This document shows positions 8,041 through 17,456 of a stretch of DNA of 54,031 nucleotides, one piece after another (within the stretch, counting starts at the first letter, position 1; every line of letters starts with the position of its first letter). Origin of the DNA: an uncultured Sphingomonas sp. (GTDB taxonomy: Bacteria > Pseudomonadota > Alphaproteobacteria > Sphingomonadales > Sphingomonadaceae); contig CAJYLV010000018.1 of assembly GCA_913776255.1 (NCBI GenBank), positions 1 to 54,031 of the forward strand, in the 5' to 3' direction. The notes beneath the pieces were generated by a model, which worked only from the letters and a program-made list of their open reading frames with translations, was not told where the DNA came from and made no database searches. The position numbers and the translations under genes were made by a program.

Positions 8041-8069
8041 TTGAACGCGGCCGGCCGCGGGAGTACGGC
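8041..8069 (+). promoter_or_regulatory. yaaA promoter, predicted leaderless
   Basis: -35 TTGAAC (8041-8046), 17-nt spacer, -10 TACGGC (8064-8069), then 6 nt to the ATG at 8076. No Shine-Dalgarno is present, so +1 is expected at the start codon. Confidence 0.5.
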
Positions 8070-8075
8070 GCGGCG

Positions 8076-8822
8076 ATGATCGCCGTTCTCTCGCCGGCCA
8101 AGACGCTGGATCTCGAAACACCCCCGCCCTTCCCCGCCACGCCCGCCCGCTTCGCGGCAGAAGCGGCGACGCTGGCGAAGGCGGCCTCCCACCTGACGCA
8201 GAAGCGCCTCTCCGAGCTGATGAAGATCTCCCCCGCGCTCGCCAAGCTCAACGCCGACCGCTTCCGCGACTTCGATACCGCCGAAGAACGCCCGGCGCTC
8301 TATACCTTCGCGGGCGACGTCTACACCGGACTCGACGCCGCGACGCTCGACGAGCCAGCCGTGCGCTTCGCGCAGGATCACCTGCGGCTGCTGTCCGGGC
8401 TCTACGGCCTGCTGCGCCCGCTCGACGGGATGCGCCCGTACCGGCTGGAGATGGGCACGCGCTGGGCGCCGCGCCGCGACAGGCTCACCGACTGGTGGGG
8501 CCCGCGCATCGCCGACGCGCTCGCCGACGATGTCGCGGCGGAAGGATCGGGCACGGTCCTCAACCTCGCCAGCAACGAATATTGGGAGGCGGTCGCGGGC
8601 AAGCTCCCGGAGGGCATCCGCGTCGTCGCGGTCGATTTCCGCGAGGCCGACGGCCGTTTCGTCAGCTTCCACGCCAAGAAGGCGCGCGGGATGATGGCGC
8701 GCTATCTGGTCGAGCATCACGTCGCCGATCTGGACGGCATGAAGGCGTTCGACACCGCCGGCTATCGCTTCGATGCCAATGCCGGCGACGACGCGCGCTG
8801 GACCTTCCGGCGCGCGGCATGA
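8076..8822 (+). CDS. yaaA: peroxide stress protein YaaA (UPF0246/DUF328)
   Basis: 248 aa. In E. coli YaaA limits free iron and so reduces Fenton damage under peroxide stress, and it also binds DNA. The family hallmarks are all present: LSPAKTLD at the N-terminus, a LTQKRLSELMKISPALAKLN block, FAGDVYTGLDA, LSGLYGLLRPLDGMRPYRLEMG, LNLASNEYW and FHAKKARGMMARY. The gene overlaps the SDR gene by ATGATGA, so the two are translationally coupled. The same-strand upstream sequence predicts a leaderless mRNA. Confidence 0.95.
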   Translation: MIAVLSPAKTLDLETPPPFPATPARFAAEAATLAKAASHLTQKRLSELMKISPALAKLNADRFRDFDTAEERPALYTFAGDVYTGLDAATLDEPAVRFAQDHLRLLSGLYGLLRPLDGMRPYRLEMGTRWAPRRDRLTDWWGPRIADALADDVAAEGSGTVLNLASNEYWEAVAGKLPEGIRVVAVDFREADGRFVSFHAKKARGMMARYLVEHHVADLDGMKAFDTAGYRFDANAGDDARWTFRRAA

Positions 8823-9478
8823 TGCGCGCGGTCGTGATCGGCGCCGGCGGCGGGATCGGCGCGGCCCTCGCCGACGCGCTGGCGGAGGAGGATAATGACG
8901 TCATTCGCCTCACCCGCGCCGAACTGGACCTGACCGACGAGCCGACGATCGCCGCGGCGGCCGCGCGCGCCGGTACGGCCGATCTGGTGATCGTCGCCAC
9001 CGGGCTGCTCCACGATGCCGACCACGGACCGGAAAAGGCGCTGCGCGATCTCGATCCGCTGTGGCTGGCGCGGCAATATGCGGTGAACGCGATCGGCCCG
9101 GCGCTGGTCGCCAAGCACTTCCTGCCGATCCTCCCGCGCACCGGACGTTCGGTGTTCGCCGCCCTCTCGGCGCGGGTCGGCAGCATCTCCGACAACCGGC
9201 TCGGCGGCTGGTACGGCTATCGCGCGAGCAAGGCGGCCCTCAACCAGCTGATCCGCACGCTGGCGATCGAGGACAAGCGCCGCAACGACCGCGGCATCGT
9301 CGTCGCGCTCCACCCCGGCACCGTCGACACGCGCCTCTCCAAGCCGTTTCAGCAGAGCGGGCGCGATCTATTCCAGCCCGATCGCGCGGCGGTGCAATTG
9401 CTCGACGTCCTCGATGCGCTGAAGCCGACCGACAGCGGCAAGCTGTTCGCGTGGGACGGTGCGGAGATCGCGCCGTAA
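8819..9478 (+). CDS. short-chain dehydrogenase/reductase (CsgA/C-factor-like)
   Basis: 219 aa. The N-terminal nucleotide-binding motif is GAGGGIG, and the acidic pocket D(LTD) follows the second strand. NNAG is replaced by a VATGLLHD stretch, and the active-site Tyr-Lys is in WYGYRASKAALNQLIR. After the active site comes ALHPGTVDTRLSKPF. This layout is that of the C-factor-like SDRs. The substrate is unknown. The start is one of two overlapping ATGs (8819 or 8822), directly at the yaaA stop. A 77-bp palindromic repeat lies 10 bp after the stop. Confidence 0.88.
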   Translation: MMRAVVIGAGGGIGAALADALAEEDNDVIRLTRAELDLTDEPTIAAAAARAGTADLVIVATGLLHDADHGPEKALRDLDPLWLARQYAVNAIGPALVAKHFLPILPRTGRSVFAALSARVGSISDNRLGGWYGYRASKAALNQLIRTLAIEDKRRNDRGIVVALHPGTVDTRLSKPFQQSGRDLFQPDRAAVQLLDVLDALKPTDSGKLFAWDGAEIAP

Positions 9479-9488
9479 GCCCCTGCCC

Positions 9489-9565
9489 CGTCATTGCGAG
9501 CGCAGCGAAGCAATCCAGGGCGCCCTGATCCGGCTCTGGATTGCGTCGCTTCGCTCGCAATGACG
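9489..9565. repeat. 77-bp palindromic repeat, copy 1
   Basis: Begins CGTCATTGCGAGCGCAGCGA and ends CTTCGCTCGCAATGACG; the two halves form one long hairpin. Same length as copies at 14761, 23471 and 45468. It lies between the SDR stop and the gyrA promoter. It is REP-like: no ORF and no transposase nearby. Confidence 0.9.
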
Positions 9566-9628
9566 AAACTGGCTAACCCCGTCCCGACAAAACGAGCCAC
9601 ACGCTCGCCTAACCCGGTCGCCGCGGGC

Positions 9629-9657
9629 GTGACTTTGCCCCGCACGCGGCCTAGACA
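9629..9657 (+). promoter_or_regulatory. gyrA promoter
   Basis: -35 GTGACT (9629-9634), 17-nt spacer, -10 TAGACA (9652-9657), leader of about 33 nt. Confidence 0.5.
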
Positions 9658-9696
9658 CGCGCCTGAAACGAATCCGTAAAAAGAAAGTACCTCACG

Positions 9697-12468
9697 TTGG
9701 CCGACGACACCGTCCTCGCCGATCCTTCCGCTATCGCCCCCATCTCCATCGTCGAGGAGATGAAGACCAGCTACCTCGACTATGCGATGAGCGTCATCGT
9801 GGCGCGCGCGCTGCCCGACGTGCGCGACGGGCTGAAGCCGGTGCATCGCCGCATCCTCTATTCGGCGAACGAGAGCGGCTTCCTCTACAACCGCCCGTAT
9901 CGCAAATCGGCGCGCATCGTCGGCGACGTGATCGGTAAATATCACCCGCACGGCGACAGCTCGATCTACGAAGCCTTGGTCCGCATGACGCAGGACTGGT
10001 CGATGCGCGTGCCGCTGATCGACGGTCAGGGCAATTTCGGCTCGATGGATCCTGATCCCGCCGCCGCGATGCGTTATACCGAGGCGCGGCTGGCGAAGTC
10101 CGCCAATTACCTGATGGACGACCTCGACAAGGACACGGTCGACTTCCAGCCCAATTACGACGGTTCGGAGCGCGAGCCGCAGGTGCTGCCGGCGCGCTTC
10201 CCCAACCTGCTCGTCAACGGCGCCGGCGGCATCGCGGTCGGCATGGCGACCAACATTCCGCCGCACAATCTCGGCGAAGTCGTCGACGCCTGCCTCGCCT
10301 ATATCGACAATGGCGCGATCACCACCGAGGAGCTGATGGAGATCGTTCCCGGTCCCGACTTCCCGACCGGTGCGATCATCCTCGGCCGCGCCGGGGCGCG
10401 CTCGGCCTATGAGACCGGGCGCGGCTCGGTGATCGTGCGCAGCCGCCACAAGATCGAGACCGGGCGCGGCGACCGCACCTCGATCGTGCTCACCGAAATC
10501 CCGTTCCAGCAGGGCAAGAACGCGCTGGTCGAGAAGATCGCCGAAGCCGCCAAGGACAAGCGCATCGAGGGCGTCAGCGACATTCGCGACGAATCGAACC
10601 GCGAAGGCGTCCGGATCGTCATCGACCTCAAGCGCGACGCGACCCCCGAGGTGGTGCTCAACCAGCTGTGGCGGCACACGCCCGCGCAGGGCTCGTTCCC
10701 CGCGAACATGCTCGCGATCCGCGGCGGCCGCCCCGAGCTGCTCAACCTGCGCGATATCATCAGCGCCTTCGTGCAGTTCCGCGAACAGGTCATCACGCGC
10801 CGCGCCAAGTTCGAGCTGAACAAGGCCCGCGAGCGCGCGCACATCTTGCTCGGCCTCGTCATTGCGGTCACCAACCTCGACGAGGTGGTGCGGATCATCC
10901 GCGGCTCGTCGAGCCCGGCCGAGGCACGCGCCAAATTGCTCGCGCGCGAATGGCCGATCGCCGAGATCGCACCCTATCTGCGGCTGGTCGAGGCGCTCGA
11001 GACCGATGTCGCGGGCGACAGCTATCGCCTGTCCGAAGTGCAGGTCCGCGCGATCCTCGATCTGCGCCTCCACCGCCTCACCGCTTTGGGCCGCGACGAA
11101 ATCGGCGACGAGCTCAAGACGCTCGCCGATTCGATCGCCGAGCTGCTGGCGATCCTCTCCGACCGCGTGAAGCTCTACGAGGTGATGCGCGAGGAATTCC
11201 GCGACGTGCGCGAGCAGTTCGCGACGCCGCGCCGCACCGAGATCGCCGCCGCCGCCGACGGAATCGACGACGAGGACCTGATCGAGCGCGAGGACATGGT
11301 GGTGACCGTCACCATGGCCGGCTACATCAAGCGGACACCGCTCGACGCCTTCCGCGCGCAGGCGCGCGGCGGCAAGGGCCGTGCGGGCATGGCGACCAAG
11401 GACGAGGACGTCGTCACCAAGCTGTTCGTCACCTCGACGCACACCCCGGTGCTGTTCTTCTCGACGCTCGGGCGCGTGTACCGCATGAAGGTCTGGCGCC
11501 TACCCGAAGGCGGGCCGGCGACGCGCGGTCGCCCGATGATCAACCTGCTCCCGCTCGAACAGGGCGAGACGATCTCGACCGTGCTGCCGCTGCCCGAGGA
11601 CGAGGCGGAATGGGGCAAGCTCCACGTCATGTTCGCGACCGCCAAGGGCTCGGTGCGCCGTAACTCGATGGACGCGTTCACCAACGTGCCGTCGAACGGC
11701 AAGATCGCGATGAAGTTCGAGGGCGACGATGCCGACGACCGGCTGATCGGCGTGGCGTTGCTCGACGAGGGCGACGACGTGCTGCTCGCCACCCGCGCTG
11801 GCAAGGCGATCCGCTTCGCCGCCGACGAGGTGCGCGAGTTCCAGAGCCGCAACTCGACCGGCGTGCGCGGCATCGCGCTCAAGGGCGACGATCAGGTGAT
11901 CTCGCTGTCGGTGCTGCACCGCGTCGGGGTCCGCGATCAGGAGGAGCGCGACGAATATCTCCGCAACGCGCCGTGGAAGGAACGCGAGGGCGAGCTGACG
12001 ATGCCGCTCGACCGCTTCGAGGAGCTGCGCGCGCGCGAACAGTTCGTGCTCACGGTCTGCGCCAACGGTTATGGCAAGATCAGCTCGGCCTATGAATATC
12101 GCCGCACCGGTCGCGGTGGGCAGGGCATCACCAATATCGACAATATCGCGCGCAACGGACCGGTCGTCGCCAGCTTCCCGTCGACCAAGGCCGAGCAGCT
12201 GATGCTCGTCACCGACCAGGCGAAGATGATCCGCATGCCGCTCGGCTCGCTGCGCGTTATCGGCCGCGGCTCGGCGGGCGTGCGGCTGTTCAACGTGGCG
12301 AAGGACGAGCATGTCGTCTCCGCCGCGCGGATCGACGAGGAGCCCGAGCCCGAGGATGCCGCCGAGGCGCTGGTCGCCGAGGAACTGGCCGGCGACACGT
12401 CGGTTGCTCCGGTCGATGACGCGACGATCGGCGACGATGCCGCCGCCGGCCCGGAGGATGGTGAATGA
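9697..12468 (+). CDS. gyrA: DNA gyrase subunit A
   Basis: 923-aa breakage-reunion subunit of gyrase, which introduces negative supercoils with GyrB. The catalytic tyrosine is Y127 ([11 protein letters not shown]. coli Tyr122). The quinolone-determining region reads [18 protein letters not shown]: Ser88 (E. coli Ser83) is the drug-sensitive residue, while the Asp87 position is Glu92. The GyrA box needed for DNA wrapping is probably [11 protein letters not shown] near residue 550, and beta-pinwheel repeats extend to an acidic tail. The start is a TTG at 9697 with a weak purine-rich site; no better in-frame start exists before the conserved region. It overlaps the DUF952 gene by ATGA. Confidence 0.97.
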   Translation: MADDTVLADPSAIAPISIVEEMKTSYLDYAMSVIVARALPDVRDGLKPVHRRILYSANESGFLYNRPYRKSARIVGDVIGKYHPHGDSSIYEALVRMTQDWSMRVPLIDGQGNFGSMDPDPAAAMRYTEARLAKSANYLMDDLDKDTVDFQPNYDGSEREPQVLPARFPNLLVNGAGGIAVGMATNIPPHNLGEVVDACLAYIDNGAITTEELMEIVPGPDFPTGAIILGRAGARSAYETGRGSVIVRSRHKIETGRGDRTSIVLTEIPFQQGKNALVEKIAEAAKDKRIEGVSDIRDESNREGVRIVIDLKRDATPEVVLNQLWRHTPAQGSFPANMLAIRGGRPELLNLRDIISAFVQFREQVITRRAKFELNKARERAHILLGLVIAVTNLDEVVRIIRGSSSPAEARAKLLAREWPIAEIAPYLRLVEALETDVAGDSYRLSEVQVRAILDLRLHRLTALGRDEIGDELKTLADSIAELLAILSDRVKLYEVMREEFRDVREQFATPRRTEIAAAADGIDDEDLIEREDMVVTVTMAGYIKRTPLDAFRAQARGGKGRAGMATKDEDVVTKLFVTSTHTPVLFFSTLGRVYRMKVWRLPEGGPATRGRPMINLLPLEQGETISTVLPLPEDEAEWGKLHVMFATAKGSVRRNSMDAFTNVPSNGKIAMKFEGDDADDRLIGVALLDEGDDVLLATRAGKAIRFAADEVREFQSRNSTGVRGIALKGDDQVISLSVLHRVGVRDQEERDEYLRNAPWKEREGELTMPLDRFEELRAREQFVLTVCANGYGKISSAYEYRRTGRGGQGITNIDNIARNGPVVASFPSTKAEQLMLVTDQAKMIRMPLGSLRVIGRGSAGVRLFNVAKDEHVVSAARIDEEPEPEDAAEALVAEELAGDTSVAPVDDATIGDDAAAGPEDGE

Positions 12469-12818
12469 CCGACACGCCGCTGACCGCCTATAAGGTCCTG
12501 ACCGCCGGACAGATGGCGGCGCTGGAACGGGACGGGCGGTTCGGCGGCGCGCCGGTCGACGTGGCGGACGGCTACATCCATCTGTCGACCGCCGAGCAGC
12601 TTGCCGGGACGATCGACAAGCATTTCGCCGGTCAGGACGATTTGCACGTCGTCGCGGTCGATCTCGCCGCGCATGGCGACAAGGTGAAATGGGAGGAATC
12701 GCGCGGCGGTCAGCTCTTCCCGCACCTCTATGGCGAGATGCTGCTCGAAACCGTCATCGCCTACGGCCCGCTCGAGCGCCGCGCCGACGGCACGGTCAAG
12801 CTCCCCACCACCGGCTGA
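12465..12818 (+). CDS. DUF952 family protein
   Basis: 117 aa. It has the DUF952 pattern: AYKVLTAGQMAAL at the N-terminus, DGYIHLSTAEQLAGTIDKHF, VVAVDLAAHGDKVKWEESRGGQLFPHLYG and a C-terminal LPTTG. Structures of related proteins resemble ADP-ribosyltransferase folds, but no activity is established. The conserved His and the Glu-Glu-Ser stretch are in place. The ATG overlaps the gyrA stop (ATGA), implying coupling to gyrase synthesis; what links them is unknown. Its stop codon abuts the left arm of an inverted-repeat element. Confidence 0.85.
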   Translation: MTDTPLTAYKVLTAGQMAALERDGRFGGAPVDVADGYIHLSTAEQLAGTIDKHFAGQDDLHVVAVDLAAHGDKVKWEESRGGQLFPHLYGEMLLETVIAYGPLERRADGTVKLPTTG

Positions 12819-12954
12819 CCGTCGCCCCTGCGCAGGCAGGGGCCCATGTCTGTATCGTCGGGATGCAACGCCGACACATAGGCGTCGCTGTCCTTGACGA
12901 TCTTTCGTGCAAAATCGACAGCCATAGGCTCCTGCCTCCGTAGGAGCGACGGTT
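12818..12954. repeat. 137-bp inverted-repeat (MITE-like) element
   Basis: Left arm ACCGTCGCCCCTGCGCAGGC... (12818-12844) and right arm (12927-12954, ending GTAGGAGCGACGGTT) are imperfect inverted repeats of about 27 bp, separated by 82 bp. The element fills the gap between two convergent genes: its first base is the last base of the DUF952 stop, and its end touches the DUF488 stop. There is no transposase ORF. Confidence 0.7.
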
Positions 12955-13384
12955 AAACGTAAAGATCCACCACCTCGCGCCCCTCGCCCACCGCCTGCAG
13001 CAACAGCGTCCGATGGCAGTGGCACGGATCGCGCTCGTAGCACAGCAGCGCGCTCGGCAGCTCGTCCGCCAGCGCCAGCATCTGCGCCGCCTGCGCCTGC
13101 GCTTCGGGCAGGTCGAGCTGCACATCATACACTGCGGTCAGGGTCGCGACATCGCCCTTCTTCGCCGCATCGCGCCCGCGCTTCGGCGTCCCGAGCGCCT
13201 TCAGGTGCACATAATCGATCCCCGCCGCGCGCAGCGACGCCGCCAGCGGTGACTTCGAGAACCCCGGCCGCCGCGACAGCGGGAGCGCGCGCACGTCGAT
13301 CACCCGCCGTACTCCCGCGGCCTGCAACGCCGCGATGAACCCGGCCATCGTCGCGCCTTCATACCCGATGGTATAGATCGTCAT
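12953..13384 (-). CDS. DUF488 family protein
   Basis: 143 aa. Typical DUF488 landmarks are [19 protein letters not shown] at the N-terminus, [17 protein letters not shown], and the Cys/His-rich [17 protein letters not shown] near the C-terminus, where the CHCHR cluster may bind metal or be catalytic. The function of the family is not settled. I chose the ATG at 13384 because the family motif starts right there; the upstream ORF extension (to 13420) has no support. It is divergent from trmFO with 59 bp between the starts. Confidence 0.88.
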   Translation of the reverse strand: MTIYTIGYEGATMAGFIAALQAAGVRRVIDVRALPLSRRPGFSKSPLAASLRAAGIDYVHLKALGTPKRGRDAAKKGDVATLTAVYDVQLDLPEAQAQAAQMLALADELPSALLCYERDPCHCHRTLLLQAVGEGREVVDLYV

Positions 13385-13408
13385 GCCCGCCGAGGTGGTC
13401 GCACGCCG

Positions 13409-13437
13409 CTGACAAGACAAGCCGCACCCGCTATCCG
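13409..13437 (+). promoter_or_regulatory. trmFO promoter, predicted leaderless
   Basis: -35 CTGACA (13409-13414), 17-nt spacer, -10 TATCCG (13432-13437), then 6 nt to the ATG at 13444. No Shine-Dalgarno. Confidence 0.5.
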
Positions 13438-13443
13438 CACCGC

Positions 13444-14754
13444 ATGACGTATGACATTCATATCGTGGGCGGCGGGCTCGCCGGGTCGGAAGCCGCGTGG
13501 CAATTGGCCGAGGCCGGCTTCAAGGTTCGCCTGTCCGAGATGCGCGGCGGCGGCGACACCACGCCCGCGCACCACACCGACGATCTCGCCGAACTCGTGT
13601 GCTCGAACAGCTTCCGCAGCGACGATGCCGAGAGCAACGCCGTCGGGCTGCTCCATCAGGAGCTGCGCGCGCTCGGCTCGCTGATCCTGCGCGAAGGCGA
13701 CCGCCACCGCGTCCCCGCCGGCTCGGCACTCGCGGTCGATCGCGACGGCTTCTCGGCCGGCGTGACCGCGGCGGTGGCGGCGCACCCGAACATCTCGGTC
13801 GTGCGCGAGCGGATCGACACCCTCCCCGACACGCCCGCGATCATCGCCACCGGCCCGCTCACCGCTCCCGGCCTGTCGGAACGGATCGCCGCGGAGACCG
13901 GCCGCGACTCGCTCGCCTTCTTCGACGCGATCGCGCCGATCGTCCACCGCGACTCGATCGACATGGAGACGGCGTGGTTCCAGTCGCGCTGGAACAAGGG
14001 CGAAGGCACCGACTACATCAACTGCCCGCTCGACAAGGAACAATACCACGCCTTCGTCGCCGCGCTGATCGCCGGCGAGAAGACCGAATATCGCGAATGG
14101 GAGAACGTCCCCTATTTCGAAGGCTGTATGCCGATCGAGGTGATGGCGGAGCGCGGGCCTGAGACCTTGCGCTTCGGCCCGATGAAGGGCGTCGGCCTCG
14201 ACGACCCGCGCACCGGCCGCTGGCCCTATGCCTGCGTCCAGCTGCGGCAGGACAATGCGCTCGGCACGCTCTGGAACATCGTCGGCTTCCAGACCAAGCT
14301 CAAGCACGCCGAGCAGGTCCGGCTGTTTCGCACCATCCCCGGCCTCGAGAACGCCGAGTTCGCGCGACTCGGCGGGCTGCACCGCAACACCTTCCTGCGC
14401 TCGCCCGAACTGCTCGACGCGACGCTGCGGCTGCGCTCGCGCCCGAACATCCGCTTCGCCGGGCAGATCACCGGTTGCGAGGGCTATATCGAAAGCGCCT
14501 CGATCGGCCTGCTCGCCGGCCGCTTCGCGATCGCAGAGCTGCGCGGCGAGACGCTCGCGCCACCGCCGGCGGAGACCGCACTCGGCGCGCTGCTGTCGCA
14601 CATCACCGGCGGCGCAGAGGCGGACAGCTATCAGCCGATGAACGTCAATTTCGGCCTCTTCCCGCCGATCCCCGGCCGCACCAAGAAGGCCGATCGCAAG
14701 AAGATGTACACCGATCGCGCGCGCACTGCGCTCGCGGAATGGCTGGCGGCCTGA
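13444..14754 (+). CDS. trmFO: methylenetetrahydrofolate--tRNA-(uracil-5-)-methyltransferase
   Basis: 436-aa FAD- and folate-dependent enzyme making m5U54 in the T-loop of tRNAs, using methylene-THF rather than SAM. The FAD-binding motif [10 protein letters not shown] is at residues 9-18. It is followed by the TrmFO-specific [26 protein letters not shown], a FFDAIAPIV block, YINCPL and [15 protein letters not shown], and C-terminal [10 protein letters not shown]. The two cysteines in the CSNS and EGCMP contexts match the catalytic pair. The length is normal. It is monocistronic, with a palindromic repeat 6 bp after the stop. Confidence 0.97.
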   Translation: MTYDIHIVGGGLAGSEAAWQLAEAGFKVRLSEMRGGGDTTPAHHTDDLAELVCSNSFRSDDAESNAVGLLHQELRALGSLILREGDRHRVPAGSALAVDRDGFSAGVTAAVAAHPNISVVRERIDTLPDTPAIIATGPLTAPGLSERIAAETGRDSLAFFDAIAPIVHRDSIDMETAWFQSRWNKGEGTDYINCPLDKEQYHAFVAALIAGEKTEYREWENVPYFEGCMPIEVMAERGPETLRFGPMKGVGLDDPRTGRWPYACVQLRQDNALGTLWNIVGFQTKLKHAEQVRLFRTIPGLENAEFARLGGLHRNTFLRSPELLDATLRLRSRPNIRFAGQITGCEGYIESASIGLLAGRFAIAELRGETLAPPPAETALGALLSHITGGAEADSYQPMNVNFGLFPPIPGRTKKADRKKMYTDRARTALAEWLAA

Positions 14755-14760
14755 CCCGTC

Positions 14761-14837
14761 CGTCATTGCGAGCGTAGCAAAGCAATCCAGGACGTCCTGG
14801 TCCGGCCCTGGATTGCTTCGCTACGCTCGCAATGACG
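14761..14837. repeat. 77-bp palindromic repeat, copy 2
   Basis: Same family as copy 1. It fills nearly the whole gap between the stops of convergent trmFO and the second Lrp gene, ending 1 bp before the latter's stop. Its long hairpin could serve both transcripts as a 3' end. Confidence 0.9.
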
Positions 14838-14838
14838 C

Positions 14839-15309
14839 TCATACCGGAATCGCCGTGGTATATTTCGTCATCGACAATGCGAAATGCGACGACGCCCCCG
14901 CCACCGACGGATGCCCCAGCATCACCTGCATCAGAAAGTGATTATAGTCGCTGACATCCGCGACGACGATCCGCAGCAGATAATCCCATTCCCCGGACAT
15001 CGAGAAGCTCTCGACGATCTCCGGCCGCCCGTCGACGAACGCCTCGAACGCCTGCCGCGCCTCGACCGCATGGCTGCGCATCCGCACGTTGCACAGCACG
15101 TTGACCCCGCGCCCGACCGCCGCCGGATCGACCAGCCGCACCGTGCGCGTCAGCACCCCCGCCGCCTCCAGCGCCTTGACCCGCCGCCAGCACGACGCCG
15201 GCGACGCGCCGACGCGCTGCGCCAGATCGGCGTTGCTCAGCGTCCCGTCGTCCTGCAACGCCGAAACGATCCGGCGGTCGATGCCGTCGAGGTGATCGAT
15301 CTGGTTCAT
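14839..15309 (-). CDS. Lrp/AsnC family regulator, probable regulator of phhA-hppD-hmgA
   Basis: 156 aa. Winged helix-turn-helix at the N-terminus (GIDRRIVSALQDDGTLSNADL, then QRVGASPASCWRRVKALEAAGV), followed by a RAM domain with GEWDYLLRIV and LMQVMLGHPSV. It is divergent from the phenylalanine/tyrosine degradation genes with under 100 bp between starts, the usual place for a local activator responding to the aromatic amino acid. The ATG at 15309 begins the family domain; the 22-residue upstream extension in the open frame has none. A TAGGAT -10 lies 8 nt from the ATG, so the leader is very short. Confidence 0.92.
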   Translation of the reverse strand: MNQIDHLDGIDRRIVSALQDDGTLSNADLAQRVGASPASCWRRVKALEAAGVLTRTVRLVDPAAVGRGVNVLCNVRMRSHAVEARQAFEAFVDGRPEIVESFSMSGEWDYLLRIVVADVSDYNHFLMQVMLGHPSVAGASSHFALSMTKYTTAIPV

Positions 15310-15349
15310 GGAACCCGATCCTAGCCTTCCACTCGTTTCACAGAAAGCG

Positions 15350-15396
15350 GCAAATTGCGCCATTCTGATAAGCATTGATCGCGACCATGTGCGATC
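15350..15396. promoter_or_regulatory. candidate operators in the Lrp/phhA divergent region
   Basis: Two dyads lie between the divergent genes: GCAAATTGC (15350-15358), and GATCGC (15377-15382) / GCGATC (15391-15396) with an 8-nt spacer. Lrp/AsnC proteins bind short dyads of this kind. The second dyad covers possible upstream starts of phhA, which argues for translation from 15405. Confidence 0.4.
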
Positions 15397-15404
15397 GTGT
15401 CCGC

Positions 15405-16256
15405 ATGGCAGACGCAGCGCTGATCCGGCCCGAGGGAGCCGCCGCCGACTGGACGATCCCGCAAGGCTGGGACGCGTACACCGCCGAGGAACATGCCACC
15501 TGGGACACGCTGTTCGCGCGTCAGATCGCGATGCTGCCGGGCCGCGTCACCCCTGAGTTCATGGACGGCCTCGACGTGCTCCGCCTGTCGAAGCCGGGCA
15601 TCCCCGATTTCGACGAACTCTCCGCGCGGCTGATGAAGGCGACCGGCTGGCAGGTCGTCGCGGTCCCGGGCCTCGTCCCCGACGACGTCTTCTTCGACCA
15701 TCTCGCCAACCGCCGCTTCGTCTCGGGCAATTTCATCCGCCGCCCCGACCAGCTCGACTATCTTCAGGAGCCCGACGTCTTCCACGACGTGTTCGGCCAC
15801 GTGCCGCTGCTCGCGAACCCGGTCTTCGCCGACTACATGCAGGCTTACGGCCAAGGCGGGCAGCGCGCCGCCGCGATGGGGGCGATCGATCGCCTGTCAC
15901 GGCTCTACTGGTACACCGTCGAATTCGGGCTGGTGCGCGCCGGCGACGGCCTCGCGCTCTACGGTGCCGGCATCGTCTCTTCGCGATCCGAATCGATCTT
16001 CGCGCTCGACGACGCCTCACCCAATCGGATCGCCTTCGACCTGAAGCGGGTGATGCGCACCCGGTACCGGATCGATGATTTCCAGCAGAGCTATTTCGTC
16101 ATCGACAGTTTCGAGGACCTGCTCGACCAGACGCTCAACACCGATTTCGCGCCGCTTTACGCCGAGCTGGAAGGCCAGCCGGACCACGACCCGGAGACGA
16201 TCCTGGCGCAAGACCGCGTGTACACGCGCGGCACGCAAGCGCACGCCCGCCGCTGA
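15405..16256 (+). CDS. phhA: phenylalanine 4-monooxygenase
   Basis: 283-aa tetrahydropterin- and Fe(II)-dependent hydroxylase converting phenylalanine to tyrosine, the entry step of the pathway encoded here. The iron ligands His127 and His132 (FHDVFGHVPL) and Glu173 (WYTVEFGL) are intact. The start is uncertain: TTG 15375, ATG 15387 and ATG 15405 are in frame and none has a good Shine-Dalgarno. I chose 15405 because conserved sequence follows and the upstream bases look like an operator. It is 24 bp upstream of hppD and in an operon with it. A pterin-recycling dehydratase (phhB) is not nearby. Confidence 0.95.
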   Translation: MADAALIRPEGAAADWTIPQGWDAYTAEEHATWDTLFARQIAMLPGRVTPEFMDGLDVLRLSKPGIPDFDELSARLMKATGWQVVAVPGLVPDDVFFDHLANRRFVSGNFIRRPDQLDYLQEPDVFHDVFGHVPLLANPVFADYMQAYGQGGQRAAAMGAIDRLSRLYWYTVEFGLVRAGDGLALYGAGIVSSRSESIFALDDASPNRIAFDLKRVMRTRYRIDDFQQSYFVIDSFEDLLDQTLNTDFAPLYAELEGQPDHDPETILAQDRVYTRGTQAHARR

Positions 16257-16280
16257 CCCCTTCACCTGAAAGGCTCGACC

Positions 16281-17339
16281 ATGACCGATCCCACCAATCC
16301 GCTCGGCCTCGCCGGCTTCGAATTCTGCGAATTCACCTCGCCCGATCCCGACACGCTCGCCGGCCAGTTCGAGCAGATGGGCTTCGTCGCCGCGCACCGG
16401 CACCCGACGAAGCAGGTGACCCGCTACGTACAGGGCCGCATCAACCTGCTGCTCAACCGCGAGCCGACCGGTCAGGCCGCCGACTTCCGCGCGCTCCACG
16501 GCCCGTCGGCCAGCGGCATGGCGTTCCGCGTCGCCGACCCGAAAGCCGCCTATGACCATGCGCTCGCCGAAGGTGCGACCGCGGTCGATGCCGCAGCGGG
16601 CACGCTCGGCGACGGCAGCTTCCCGATCGAGGGGATCGGCGGCAGCTACCTCTATCTCGTCGAGGCCGGCGCCGATCTCTACGCCGACTGGGAGGAGGTG
16701 CCCGGCTGGCGCGAGGCCGCCGCGCAGAACAACGTCGGGCTCGATATCCTCGACCACCTCACCCACAACGTCCGCCGTGGCGAGATGCGGACATGGTCGA
16801 GCTTCTACGGCCGCCTGTTCGGCTTCGAGGAGCAGAAGTTCTTCGACATCAAGGGCAAGGCCACCGGGCTGTTCAGCCAGGCGATGATCGCCCCCGATCA
16901 CGCGATCCGCATTCCGCTCAACGAGAGCAAGGACGAGACCTCGCAGATCGAGGAGTTCATCCGCGAATATAACGGCGAGGGCATCCAGCACCTCGCGCTG
17001 ACCACCGACAATATTTACGAGACGGTCGAGAAGCTCCGCGCGCGCGGCGTGCGGTTGCAGGACACGATCGAGACCTATTACGAGCTGGTCGACAAGCGCG
17101 TCCCCGGGCATGGTGAGGACCTCGAGCGCCTGAAGCGCAATCGCATCCTGATCGACGGCAACGTCGGCGACGAGGGCATCCTGCTCCAGATCTTCACCGA
17201 GAATATGGTCGGCCCGATCTTCTTCGAGATCATCCAGCGCAAGGGCAATCAGGGCTTCGGCAACGGCAATTTCCAGGCGTTGTTCGAAAGCATCGAGCTG
17301 GATCAAATCCGGCGCGGCGTGGTCAAGGTCGACGCATAA
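16281..17339 (+). CDS. hppD: 4-hydroxyphenylpyruvate dioxygenase
   Basis: 352-aa non-heme Fe(II) enzyme turning 4-hydroxyphenylpyruvate into homogentisate. It has two glyoxalase-fold halves. The metal triad in the C-terminal half is His159 (LDILDHLTHNV), His237 (IQHLAL) and Glu316 (PIFFEIIQRKG), and the closing helix (FGNGNFQALFESIELDQ) is complete. The start at 16281 is preceded by GAAAGG. The aminotransferase supplying 4-hydroxyphenylpyruvate from tyrosine is not in the window. A 117-bp gap with a hairpin separates it from hmgA. Confidence 0.97.
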   Translation: MTDPTNPLGLAGFEFCEFTSPDPDTLAGQFEQMGFVAAHRHPTKQVTRYVQGRINLLLNREPTGQAADFRALHGPSASGMAFRVADPKAAYDHALAEGATAVDAAAGTLGDGSFPIEGIGGSYLYLVEAGADLYADWEEVPGWREAAAQNNVGLDILDHLTHNVRRGEMRTWSSFYGRLFGFEEQKFFDIKGKATGLFSQAMIAPDHAIRIPLNESKDETSQIEEFIREYNGEGIQHLALTTDNIYETVEKLRARGVRLQDTIETYYELVDKRVPGHGEDLERLKRNRILIDGNVGDEGILLQIFTENMVGPIFFEIIQRKGNQGFGNGNFQALFESIELDQIRRGVVKVDA

Positions 17340-17402
17340 GCGTCGACCGCGACGCGCAGGTATCTGCGCCCGCGCCCAGCCGGCACGGCCAGCCGGGGCA
17401 TA

Positions 17403-17423
17403 GGGCCCGGCTTGGCCGGGTCC
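17403..17423 (+). other. intercistronic hairpin between hppD and hmgA
   Basis: GGGCCCGGC (17403-17411) / GCCGGGTCC (17415-17423) forms a 9-bp stem with one G-U pair and a 3-nt loop, about 35 nt before the hmgA start. There is no T-tract, so it is more likely an RNA stability or processing element (or a REP remnant) than a terminator. Confidence 0.4.
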
Positions 17424-17456
17424 GACGCTCCGGCGGGTTGATAAGAGGAGAGAGCC

